The position numbers and the translations under genes are program-made. From Pseudobdellovibrionaceae bacterium (GTDB taxonomy: Bacteria; Bdellovibrionota; Bdellovibrionia; Bdellovibrionales; JAMPXM01), in NCBI GenBank assembly GCA_913776405.1, contig CAJYOV010000693.1, positions 1 to 8,051 on the forward strand: DNA of 8,051 bases, read 5' to 3'. Shown here piece by piece: positions 1 through 5,752 of this stretch. Under the pieces are notes generated by a model that was not told where the DNA came from, made no database searches, and saw only the letters and a program-made list of their open reading frames with translations. Positions within the stretch are counted from its first letter, which is position 1, and every line of letters begins with the position of its first letter.

Positions 1-843
1 GAAGTCTTTCGCAGCCGGCTTTACGACCCAGCCGAGCCCTGCTTCGTAAGGGTTCGTCGTGTCGTCGATTTCGTGACCGTAGAGGCTATATTTCATCTCG
101 GTGCGAAGAGTATCGCGCGCGCCCAAACCAATTGGTTGAACACCGAGATCGCCGCCTTTTTCCATCAATTGGTTCCAAAGCGCGACAACCTGATCGTGGC
201 GTACGAAAATTTCGGCGCCGTCTTCACCCGTGTAGCCCGTTCGTGCGAGCAAAACCTGTCCGTTTCCGAAGGCAAATTCACGATGTTCGTTACGACCGAC
301 TTTCGAGACGTCCGCACCGAGAACGCGGGTCATAAGCTCAATTGCTTTCGGCCCTTGAACTGCGATTTGCGACCACTCGTCGCTCTCATTTTTAATCGTC
401 GCGCCGCGATTGTTTTTCACGACGTAAGCGTAATCTTTGTCGACGTTCGCTGCGTTTACGCAGAGAAGATATTCTTCACCGGGCTTGATGCAGTAAATGA
501 AAAGATCGTCGACGATACCGCCTTCTTCATTGGGAAAAAGCGAGTACTGCGACTGACCGGCTGCAAGTTTCGAAACGTCGTTTGTCGTCATCCACTGGAG
601 CGACTCGAGTGCTTTCGGGCCCGACACTCGGATCTCGCCCATGTGAGAGACGTCAAAGAGACCGACGTTCGTGCGAACGTTCGCGTGCTCTTCTTTCAGA
701 CCCTTGTATTGAACGGGCATATACCAACCCGCAAACGGAACCATCTTCGCGCCGTGACGCTCGTGCGTTTCTTTGAGGTGCGTTGATTTCAGTTGCGAGT
801 CTTGCTGCGAGTCTTGCGGCCCTGCGTTCACGTCTGCGCCCAT
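1..843 (-). CDS. gcvT: Aminomethyltransferase, glycine cleavage system T protein (3' part cut by window edge)
   Basis: GcvT transfers the aminomethyl carbon from lipoyl-GcvH to tetrahydrofolate, giving 5,10-methylene-THF and ammonia in cytoplasmic glycine breakdown. The first 281 codons are seen with no stop, and roughly 80-90 C-terminal residues should lie left of the window. Family landmarks in order: GAKMVPFAGW at about 31-40, FDVSHMGE at 63-70, GGIVDDL at 108-114 (D112 aligns with the family's catalytic Asp), YTGEDGAEIFV, then GLGARDTLR and the NPYEAGLGW region near the edge. The ATG at 843-841 is chosen because GAGGA lies 7 nt upstream. This adds about 17 polar residues before the usual family start, including a QDSQQDSQ stretch made by a 12-nt tandem duplication. 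The gene is divergent from the lytic transglycosylase gene. gcvH and gcvP would be expected further left, but this cannot be seen. Identity is very secure. Confidence 0.96.
   Translation of the reverse strand, partial: MGADVNAGPQDSQQDSQLKSTHLKETHERHGAKMVPFAGWYMPVQYKGLKEEHANVRTNVGLFDVSHMGEIRVSGPKALESLQWMTTNDVSKLAAGQSQYSLFPNEEGGIVDDLFIYCIKPGEEYLLCVNAANVDKDYAYVVKNNRGATIKNESDEWSQIAVQGPKAIELMTRVLGADVSKVGRNEHREFAFGNGQVLLARTGYTGEDGAEIFVRHDQVVALWNQLMEKGGDLGVQPIGLGARDTLRTEMKYSLYGHEIDDTTNPYEAGLGWVVKPAAKDF
794..817 (-). repeat. Perfect 12-nt tandem duplication in the gcvT N-terminus
   Basis: TGCGAGTCTTGC occurs twice back to back on the + strand (794-805 and 806-817). Within gcvT it encodes the DSQQDSQ part of the N-terminal extension, ahead of the conserved domain. 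It is in frame (4 codons), so gain or loss of a copy would leave the enzyme intact. It probably arose by replication slippage. Confidence 0.9.
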
Positions 844-878
844 ACTGGAGTCCTCGATCTAGAGATTTTGAGGCCTCG

Positions 879-907
879 ATAATCGACGCAAGCCCTCGAA
901 TTTTGAA
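879..907 (-). promoter_or_regulatory. Candidate gcvT promoter
   Basis: On the minus strand, TTCAAA (907-902) and GATTAT (884-879) are separated by exactly 17 nt. Each matches the sigma-70 -35 and -10 consensus at 4 of 6 positions. Transcription would start near 872, leaving a leader of about 30 nt before the gcvT Shine-Dalgarno. The match is moderate and other promoters cannot be excluded. Confidence 0.35.
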
Positions 908-920
908 CTGTTTTTTCAAA
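902..920. promoter_or_regulatory. Small inverted repeat overlapping the candidate gcvT -35
   Basis: TTTGAA (902-907) and TTCAAA (915-920) form a 6-bp inverted repeat with a 7-nt AT-rich spacer in the divergent gcvT / lytic transglycosylase intergenic region. One arm is the candidate gcvT -35 box, so a repressor bound here could block it. In AT-rich DNA such a repeat can also occur by chance. Confidence 0.2.
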
Positions 921-1039
921 CAACTTGGCGCAATTTGTCATCGCCTGTGCCGGACGCCTGCGCCAGATCCACTCAGGCCGCTTTAAACGCCCGATTTCCT
1001 TCCCTTTCTCTGGCCCCGGGCTTGCTCATTACAGCAGCG

Positions 1040-2704
1040 ATGATCCGTGAGCGCTTTTTCCGCAATTTTAAACTTCTCCTGCTCGCTTCGATGGCGGCTC
1101 TTGCCCTCGTGGTTTCGGCGTGTGGAAAAGGCTTCCACGCCATCCAGCCGCACGAAGAAGCCGAGCTCACGGGTGCGAAAAATAAAAACGGCGTCCCTTA
1201 CACCTCCGCAGCTGAAACGTCGGAACTTCGAGCACTGAAAGCCTCGATCGATTCATCGAGCACGATGAACTTAGATCTCGCTCGTCGCATCGATGGTGTT
1301 CGCATCGCGCGCCTCGATAAAGACGGCGGTCCGACCACGTCAAACCCGGCACAACTTGAAATCCAAATCGTCATTCGAGACTTGCAGCCAAGCCCGATCG
1401 CGTTTCGCGCGGTCTTTGCTGGCCATGCTCAGTCTGCAACTGGCGTCCGCTCAAAAACACCGCGGCCTGATCTCTCGCTAGACGCGCGTTGCTTCGACCA
1501 AGATTGCGACGCCGTCGAAGTGCGCTTGAAACTGTCTGGCGCGGTCAGCGGGTTCATCCAAAGAAAGCGTTCAGCGAAACTCGTAGCGCTCGGTCCTTTT
1601 GACGATCAATCAAAAGGCACTCGCTTAGAGAAACTCGCGAAAGCCATTCAGTCGAAATCAGACGCGACTCTTCTTACAACGGAAGTTGCCTGGGGACCCG
1701 CGATGTTCGTGCTCCAAGCGGGCGATGTTTCTGCGTCGGGCGGAATCGTTCAAACGGGCGAGCAGGACGAACCGGTTTCACTCACGCTCAAAGGCGAAGG
1801 TCGCTTCCAAGCGTTCTTGATGGGTAACAACAATCGCGGCGATCTCTTGCTCAACGTCACGGAAGGTAAATCGTGGTCATACCTTCGTGTGATCCTCCCG
1901 AAGTCAGCGACAGACGACAACGAGACGCCGATTTCAGAGCCGGGCCCGAGCGCAGATCGCTTGATCAATTGGGATCCGAATCATCCCATCACTCGTGTTT
2001 TCCAAAAAGATATGGCTCGCCCTGAAATGCAAGCGATGGTTGAGCACGCGAAAGCGCGCACGTCAGGCCCGCAGGGCTTAGTCGGACGCTGGCTCGACAA
2101 ATACGTCAATCGCGTTCGCCCGAACGTTCCGCTCATGAGCGAGATTCTTGCGAAGCGCGGAGTTCCGCAGGAGATGATCTTTATCACGATGATCGAATCG
2201 GATTACTTCCGCGCAGAGGGTTTCCCCGTGCGCATGTCGGTGATCAAAGGTCGTGCGAAGAATGAAGGCGCGCGTGGCCCTTGGCAATTCATTCCGAAAA
2301 CGGCCGCCGAATACGGGCTGAAGCTTGAACCTTGTGATGAGCGCGGCGATCTCGAACTCTCGACAGACGCTGCCGCAAGAAAATTCGCGAAACTCTTTAA
2401 GCTCTACCCGCACGATCCAAAGCTCGCACTTGTCGCGTACAACTGGGGCCAAGGGAACGTCAAAAAAGCGATGACGAAGTCACAGTCCACGGAATCCGAA
2501 GTTTCTCAAAAACTTGAGCAGCTTCAAACGGCCGGCTTCGACTTCTGGACACTCCGTGAGCTAAACACGCTGCCGAAAGAAAGCGTGAACTATACGATGA
2601 ACTTCTTAGTCGCTCAGTATCTGGGCCGCGAGCCGATTCGGAATGGTTTTGCGAAAGACGGCGTCGAGTATCCGGTCGCACCGCAGGCGTGCCCACGCAA
2701 GTAA
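1040..2704 (+). CDS. Lipoprotein lytic transglycosylase with MltD-like SLT catalytic domain
   Basis: A predicted membrane-anchored murein lytic transglycosylase that would cleave the MurNAc-GlcNAc bond to give 1,6-anhydro ends. It is 554 aa. A basic N-region (RERFFRNFK) and hydrophobic core lead to the lipobox VSAC with C28 as lipidation site; Gly follows at +2, which suggests outer-membrane sorting if the E. coli Lol rule holds. Residues about 30-340 match no fold I recognise and include a CFDQDC motif. The C-terminal SLT domain shows the catalytic Glu in IES (E386), GPWQF (Q416) and AYNWGQG (Y467, N468), followed by an ESVNY segment typical of MltD-type enzymes. No LysM repeats follow. The start is uncertain: the ATG at 1040 lacks a clear Shine-Dalgarno, but it places the signal peptide correctly. 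The ORF stays open upstream to a TTG at 935. The gene ends at a terminator. Confidence 0.88.
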   Translation: MIRERFFRNFKLLLLASMAALALVVSACGKGFHAIQPHEEAELTGAKNKNGVPYTSAAETSELRALKASIDSSSTMNLDLARRIDGVRIARLDKDGGPTTSNPAQLEIQIVIRDLQPSPIAFRAVFAGHAQSATGVRSKTPRPDLSLDARCFDQDCDAVEVRLKLSGAVSGFIQRKRSAKLVALGPFDDQSKGTRLEKLAKAIQSKSDATLLTTEVAWGPAMFVLQAGDVSASGGIVQTGEQDEPVSLTLKGEGRFQAFLMGNNNRGDLLLNVTEGKSWSYLRVILPKSATDDNETPISEPGPSADRLINWDPNHPITRVFQKDMARPEMQAMVEHAKARTSGPQGLVGRWLDKYVNRVRPNVPLMSEILAKRGVPQEMIFITMIESDYFRAEGFPVRMSVIKGRAKNEGARGPWQFIPKTAAEYGLKLEPCDERGDLELSTDAAARKFAKLFKLYPHDPKLALVAYNWGQGNVKKAMTKSQSTESEVSQKLEQLQTAGFDFWTLRELNTLPKESVNYTMNFLVAQYLGREPIRNGFAKDGVEYPVAPQACPRK

Positions 2705-2720
2705 AGCGCTGAACACCGAC

Positions 2721-2746
2721 AGGCGATTCGAGTCGCCTTAATTTTT
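2721..2746 (+). terminator. Intrinsic terminator of the lytic transglycosylase gene
   Basis: AGGCGA (2721-2726) pairs with TCGCCT (2733-2738) around a TTCGAG loop, followed by TAATTTTT (2739-2746). It starts 17 nt after the transglycosylase stop codon. The T-rich tract exists only in the + direction, so it should act one way. It runs into the 3' end of the convergent folD gene, whose TAA stop is 2740-2738. Confidence 0.7.
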
Positions 2747-3604
2747 GCTGGCACGATTCTCAGCGAGCGTGACCGTGTTTTCCATGAGCATTTGAATCGT
2801 CATGGGGCCCACGCCGCCTGGAACTGGTGTTGCGGCCGAGACATGACCTTCGAGTTCTTCGAATTTCACATCCCCAAGAAGCTTGCCCGCAAACTCGCCT
2901 GAATCTGGTCGGTGCATCCCAACATCGATGACGACTGCGTCTTTAGCGAAGGACTCACGGCCGATAAAACGTTGCTTGCCTGCGGCGACAACGACGATCT
3001 CAGCATCTCGAGTATGGTGTGCGAGATCTTTTGTTCGTGAGTGGCAAAGCGTAACCGTAGCATCCGCCTCGGTCAGAAGTTGCGCCATCGGTTTACCAAC
3101 GATGTTACTGCGGCCGATGACCGCCACGCGCTTTCCCGCGACAGGAATTTTATAATGCTCAAGAATCGCCATGACTCCCCAAGGTGTACAGGGCGCCACG
3201 CGCTTACGACCCGCGAACAGAAGACCGAGATTCGCGGTCGTAAGACCGTCCGGATCTTTTTCAGCGTCGATGGCTTCGACCACTTTGTTTGAGTCGATGT
3301 GTTTTGGAAGTGGAAGTTGAACCAGAATTCCATCGACGGCCGCATCGCGATTTAGCTTCGCTACTGTTTCTAGAACTTCGGCTTCGCTTGCGGTGTGAGG
3401 AAGCTCGATATGCCGACTTGCCATTCCGAGTTCGGTCGTCGTTTTCACTTTGTTTTTAACGTACACATGGCTTGCGGGATCTTCGCCTACGATGACGACG
3501 GCCAAACCGGGCTTGCGCCCGTGCTGGGTCACAAAGCGCTCAACGCGCGTTTTGAGGAGTTCTCTGCGGGCGGCGGCGACGGCCTTCCCATCAAGACGGA
3601 TCAT
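2738..3604 (-). CDS. folD: Bifunctional methylene-THF dehydrogenase / methenyl-THF cyclohydrolase
   Basis: FolD oxidises 5,10-methylene-THF to methenyl-THF with NADP and hydrolyses this to 10-formyl-THF, feeding purine and fMet synthesis. The protein is 288 aa, the usual family length. Visible motifs: SHVYVKNK with Y48 and K52 in the YxxxK catalytic arrangement, the QLPLPKHID segment, the DPDGL loop, PCTPWGV, the Rossmann stretch VIGRSNIVGKPMAQLL, and the C-terminal signature PGGVGPMT (about 262-269). The ATG at 3604-3602 is chosen because AGGGGG lies 4 nt upstream and the conserved MIRLDGK start follows. The frame is open to 3670, but that extension has no family similarity. Methylene-THF is also the product of gcvT, though other genes lie between the two. 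The gene stands alone, convergent with the transglycosylase and divergent from the small gene at 3789. The stop overlaps the neighbour's terminator. Confidence 0.97.
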   Translation of the reverse strand: MIRLDGKAVAAARRELLKTRVERFVTQHGRKPGLAVVIVGEDPASHVYVKNKVKTTTELGMASRHIELPHTASEAEVLETVAKLNRDAAVDGILVQLPLPKHIDSNKVVEAIDAEKDPDGLTTANLGLLFAGRKRVAPCTPWGVMAILEHYKIPVAGKRVAVIGRSNIVGKPMAQLLTEADATVTLCHSRTKDLAHHTRDAEIVVVAAGKQRFIGRESFAKDAVVIDVGMHRPDSGEFAGKLLGDVKFEELEGHVSAATPVPGGVGPMTIQMLMENTVTLAENRASKN

Positions 3605-3638
3605 CGGACCCCCTAAGCTCAAACGGTGTGTGACCCTA

Positions 3639-3644
3639 GATATA
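3639..3644 (-). promoter_or_regulatory. Possible -10 element of the folD promoter
   Basis: On the minus strand TATATC (3644-3639) lies about 35 nt before the folD start codon and matches the -10 consensus at 4 of 6 positions. No good -35 is seen 16-18 nt upstream, only an A-rich stretch. The assignment is weak. Confidence 0.25.
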
Positions 3645-3712
3645 GGCGGAATCCTTAGTTTTTTCCACATCTTGTTGCCCCCTTACCGTCTGCGGCGGCG
3701 GATTCCACGACC

Positions 3713-3740
3713 TTGACGGAGGCGGGTCAAAACGCCTAGA
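3713..3740 (+). promoter_or_regulatory. Possible promoter of the 79-aa gene
   Basis: TTGACG (3713-3718) is a 5-of-6 match to the -35 consensus. Sixteen nt later CCTAGA (3735-3740) is a poor -10 candidate. Position about 50-75 nt ahead of the 3789 start codon is sensible. The -10 is weak enough that an activator or another sigma factor might be needed, if this is a promoter at all. Confidence 0.3.
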
Positions 3741-3788
3741 GTCGGTCTTCTGCGCGCGAACCTCGCACTCAGGCACCCGGAGGCTTAG

Positions 3789-4028
3789 ATGTCGAAAAAA
3801 ACCGAAAAGGTAAAACTCGCGAAAGACGGTAGCTCGATCGACTTCGTTCAGTCGGACAGCCTGCCAACATCGACGAAAAAAGTCCGTCAGAGCCCTGAGA
3901 TTGAAGGCTTCTACCGCTTCATCTACGAAAACGATCTCCGTACGGAAGCTGTCGACGTCCTTGATCAAATTCTTCTTCGCCGCCGCGAAGAGCGTGACGC
4001 TTCGTCAGGCAAAAAATCCAAGAAGTAA
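3789..4028 (+). CDS. Small basic protein of unknown function (79 aa)
   Basis: I do not recognise this family. The ATG at 3789 has a strong Shine-Dalgarno, GGAGG at 3779-3783, 5 nt upstream, which supports real translation. The protein has Lys-rich ends (MSKKTEKVKLAK at the start, SSGKKSKK at the end) flanking a core at about 36-68 with likely amphipathic helices (EIEGFYRFIYENDL, then TEAVDVLDQILLRRREER). It has no signal peptide, membrane segment or cysteine, so it is probably cytoplasmic. The helical core with basic tails could bind a nucleic acid or an acidic partner, but that is only a guess from composition. It is flanked by its own candidate promoter and a downstream stem-loop, so it is probably a single-gene unit, divergent from folD. 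Confidence 0.75.
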   Translation: MSKKTEKVKLAKDGSSIDFVQSDSLPTSTKKVRQSPEIEGFYRFIYENDLRTEAVDVLDQILLRRREERDASSGKKSKK

Positions 4029-4043
4029 TCTCGATCTCCGTTT

Positions 4044-4063
4044 GCTCGGTCACTTGACCGAGC
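4044..4063. terminator. Perfect palindromic stem-loop after the 79-aa gene
   Basis: GCTCGGTCA pairs with TGACCGAGC with only CT between. As RNA it would fold as an 8-bp GC-rich stem with an ACTT tetraloop. It starts 15 nt after the stop codon, so a terminator is the simplest reading. However, no T-tract follows (TCTAGTCC), so it is not a standard intrinsic terminator. It might stabilise the 3' end, or be a dyad operator for the pilus operon 110 nt downstream. Confidence 0.45.
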
Positions 4064-4142
4064 TCTAGTCCGACCGCCGGACAACTCCATAGCTCAGCGC
4101 GCTTTTAACTCTCCTACACGTTTGCACATCGATTGCTCTCTG

Positions 4143-4172
4143 ACCTCCCACACACATATCCGGGAGGTTTTT
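4143..4172 (+). promoter_or_regulatory. Hairpin masking the pilin ribosome binding site
   Basis: ACCTCCC (4143-4149) is the exact reverse complement of GGGAGGT (4162-4168), with a 12-nt CA-rich loop. The 3' arm contains the Shine-Dalgarno GGGAGG of the pilin gene, whose GTG start is at 4173. The arm runs into a T5 tract (4168-4172). The same structure therefore looks both like a translation-blocking hairpin and like a short intrinsic terminator. It could limit expression of the whole operon until opened, but its activity is inferred only from pairing. Confidence 0.5.
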
Positions 4173-4505
4173 GTGATTCGTTTTTTATTCCGTAAATCAT
4201 CGCCTTTAGTTCGTCTTCGCAACCAGCGCGGTCAGGGTCTTGTCGAGTACCTCGTCATCGTCGCATTGATGGGGGTCGCGACAATCGCGATCGTTCGCAC
4301 GATGGGCTCTGTCGTGAGCTCGCGCTTTGCGAGCGTCGCGGCGGCTCTTCAAGGCGATAAAGTTAAAGGCACAAGCAAAGTCCAAATCGATCAAAGCAGC
4401 TACAAGAAGCGCGACATGGGTGACTTCTTTAACGGTGTTGAAGGCTCGTCTGGCACGTCTTCGGGTTCACGTTCAGGTGGCAGCCAGTATGTCGGCGCTG
4501 AGTAA
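4173..4505 (+). CDS. Flp-type major prepilin-like protein
   Basis: A predicted 110-aa class III (Flp/Tad) prepilin. After the basic leader (MIRFLFRKSSPLVRLRNQRG) comes G20 followed by QGLVEY: Gly at -1, Glu at +5 and Tyr at +6 match the Flp prepilin-peptidase site of the TadV/CpaA type. The mature chain of 90 residues begins with a hydrophobic helix (about 21-45), followed by a short soluble part and a Ser/Gly-rich tail (SSGTSSGSRSGGS). The protein is longer than many Flp pilins (mature 50-60 aa) because of this tail. The GTG at 4173 is chosen for its GGGAGG Shine-Dalgarno 5 nt away; an upstream in-frame TTG would spoil the leader. It is first in a six-gene operon and overlaps the next gene by 17 bp. 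Being first and having the best-kept motif makes it the likely main subunit, although a minor pilin cannot be excluded. Confidence 0.82.
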   Translation: MIRFLFRKSSPLVRLRNQRGQGLVEYLVIVALMGVATIAIVRTMGSVVSSRFASVAAALQGDKVKGTSKVQIDQSSYKKRDMGDFFNGVEGSSGTSSGSRSGGSQYVGAE

Positions 4506-4878
4506 GTTGGTCGCGAAGCTGCGCGACCAACGCGGCGTCGCGGCGGTCGAAGCCACGGTCAGTGTCGTCTTTGCCGTGGCTTTTATAGGCGGCGGCCTTG
4601 CGTTCACTTACACGTTTCTTGCGCATCTCTGGCTGAAAAATTCAGCCTATGAGGCGTCGATCTGTCTTTCAACATCACAACCCCAGTTTGAGTGTGAGCA
4701 AGCCCTGAAGAAGAGACTCAAAGGCGCCCTCACTCTCGGCCAGCTTGAACATGTGCAACTGCAACGCTCACAACAAAAAGTGAAAACGAACATCGCATGG
4801 AAAACGCCCGCTGGCCTCACACTCCGAATCGACGACCAGCGAGACCTACCCCTTCTAGGCAAGCGAGGCGTTTGGTGA
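4489..4878 (+). CDS. TadE-like pseudopilin
   Basis: A predicted 129-aa minor pilin-like protein of the TadE type, in which a processed N-terminal helix anchors a small periplasmic domain. The leader MSALSKLVAKLRDQRG ends at G16, followed by VAAVEAT with E21 at +5, very close to the RGxAAVEF motif of TadE proteins. The hydrophobic helix spans about 17-48. Two cysteines (C59, C69) follow closely and could form a disulfide. The ATG at 4489 is preceded by AGGTGG (4475-4480) at 8 nt and overlaps the pilin gene by 17 bp. The stop overlaps the next start in a GTGA arrangement, which suggests coupled translation. TadE proteins are thought to support Flp pilus assembly. Assignment rests on the N-terminal motif and context; the C-terminal part is not distinctive. 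Confidence 0.75.
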   Translation: MSALSKLVAKLRDQRGVAAVEATVSVVFAVAFIGGGLAFTYTFLAHLWLKNSAYEASICLSTSQPQFECEQALKKRLKGALTLGQLEHVQLQRSQQKVKTNIAWKTPAGLTLRIDDQRDLPLLGKRGVW

Positions 4879-5624
4879 AACGAAACATCATCACGAACGA
4901 GGCTGGCTTCGGTCTCGTTAGTTTTCTTGCGCTGGTTCCATTGTTATTCGCGGTTCTCGGCTTGGTCGGCGGCTTGGCTTTAGTTCTCAAGACTGATGCG
5001 AAGTTAAAACACGAGTGCCGCACTCAGCTGCTAGAGTCACAACGCTCCATCTCGAAGACGCTGAATCAGATTCTGGCCAACAACAAACAGGGCGCGTTTC
5101 TGCGCGCCATGCGATTCCGCGCCGAAGCTGAAGTGCGTGCGACAGCGAGCATCCCACCGGCGCATGTAATTGCCCAGGCGGATCTCGCAGCAGTGAAGGT
5201 GCAACAGGCTCGTTACAAATTGAGTCAGAAAGCATTGATTTTGCTAGCACGACGGCAGACGGTTATTACACCAAGACTCGCGACGTCCGCCGTCAAAGCG
5301 CGCCTCGCGGATGATACCAGCCTGATTGCGGATGAACGTTTCAAATCAGCGTACTTCCCGTCGCCGTTTAGCCGAACGAATCAGCCGCGCTTTGAGCTCG
5401 AAGAAACGCCGAAGAACGATGATTCGCCAGACTACGAACCGCGCTCAGACTTCACCGCAACTCAAGAAATGAAAGTCTCGATCGAATTCGATCTCGGCCT
5501 CATCTTGCCGAGTTGGTTACGAGCGCTGTTACCTCAAGAACGACTGAAGCTGAAGACTGAATGCAACGCCACCCTCGAGAAGGAAAATGAAAAATGGATC
5601 GAACGACTGAGCGCGGTCAGATGA
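4875..5624 (+). CDS. TadG-like pseudopilin with atypical processing site
   Basis: A 249-aa protein with a short leader (VKRNIITNEAG), a hydrophobic helix at about 13-39 and a long, mostly helical exported region with many Ala, Arg and Lys. The order after a TadE-like gene and the N-terminal helix suggest a TadG-like or large minor pilin role. G11 is followed by FGLVSF, so the residue at +5 is Ser instead of Glu. It may still be processed, or may stay as an uncleaved membrane anchor. C48 and about C230 could join the N- and C-terminal regions. No VWA domain, common in TadG, is seen. The GTG at 4875 shares GTGA with the upstream stop and has GAGG at 4865-4868. An upstream ATG at 4797 would destroy the leader and overlap heavily. 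The 3' end overlaps the next small gene by 31 bp. Confidence 0.65.
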   Translation: MKRNIITNEAGFGLVSFLALVPLLFAVLGLVGGLALVLKTDAKLKHECRTQLLESQRSISKTLNQILANNKQGAFLRAMRFRAEAEVRATASIPPAHVIAQADLAAVKVQQARYKLSQKALILLARRQTVITPRLATSAVKARLADDTSLIADERFKSAYFPSPFSRTNQPRFELEETPKNDDSPDYEPRSDFTATQEMKVSIEFDLGLILPSWLRALLPQERLKLKTECNATLEKENEKWIERLSAVR

Positions 5625-5752
5625 TTCTTGAAATGCTAATTCTGGTCTTAATGTTTGCTGGCTTCTTTTTGGTCGCCGCAACCATCGCTCAATCGAGTGA
5701 GACCCAGCAGACGAAGTATCGATTCACAAAACAATCAGGAAAGTTCCGGTGA
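5594..5752 (+). CDS. 52-residue mini-pseudopilin
   Basis: A very short gene lying between, and overlapping, two larger ones. Its 52-aa product begins MDRTTERG, then QMILEM: G8 at -1 and E13 at +5 match the class III prepilin site. A hydrophobic helix follows to about residue 32, and the polar tail has only about 20 residues. The ATG at 5594 has AAGGA at 5580-5584, 9 nt away, and sits inside the last 31 bp of the preceding gene. The stop shares GTGA with the following start. The frame precisely fills the gap between its neighbours, which strongly supports it as a real gene. The mature product (about 44 aa) would be little more than the pilin helix, perhaps a capping or packing subunit. That role is a guess. 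Confidence 0.7.
   Translation: MDRTTERGQMILEMLILVLMFAGFFLVAATIAQSSETQQTKYRFTKQSGKFR

Noticed and set aside
73..786. 237-aa open frame on the + strand
   Set aside because: It is antisense to gcvT, whose minus-strand translation shows all GcvT motifs; the + product has no coherent domain pattern and no ribosome site.
935..1039. Upstream TTG start extending the lytic transglycosylase by 35 residues
   Set aside because: The extension would push the lipoprotein signal peptide inside the protein; ATG at 1040 gives a normal N-region and lipobox.
2078..2452. 124-aa minus-strand frame inside the lytic transglycosylase gene
   Set aside because: It lies opposite the conserved SLT catalytic region and is a shadow frame.
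3605..3670. N-terminal extension of folD (22 residues from 3670)
   Set aside because: It has no FolD similarity, contains the candidate promoter region, and the ATG at 3604 has a Shine-Dalgarno and gives the usual length.
3648..3706. Inverted repeat GGAATCC / GGATTCC between folD and the 79-aa gene
   Set aside because: Seven bases separated by 45 nt is well within chance for a spacer of this size, with no supporting signal.
4122..4172. Upstream start for the pilin gene
   Set aside because: It would read through the Shine-Dalgarno and hairpin and add a non-leader segment before the prepilin signal; GTG at 4173 is better supported.
4797..4874. ATG start for the TadG-like gene
   Set aside because: It overlaps the TadE-like gene by 82 bp and puts 26 residues before the leader; the GTGA junction at 4875 matches the operon style.
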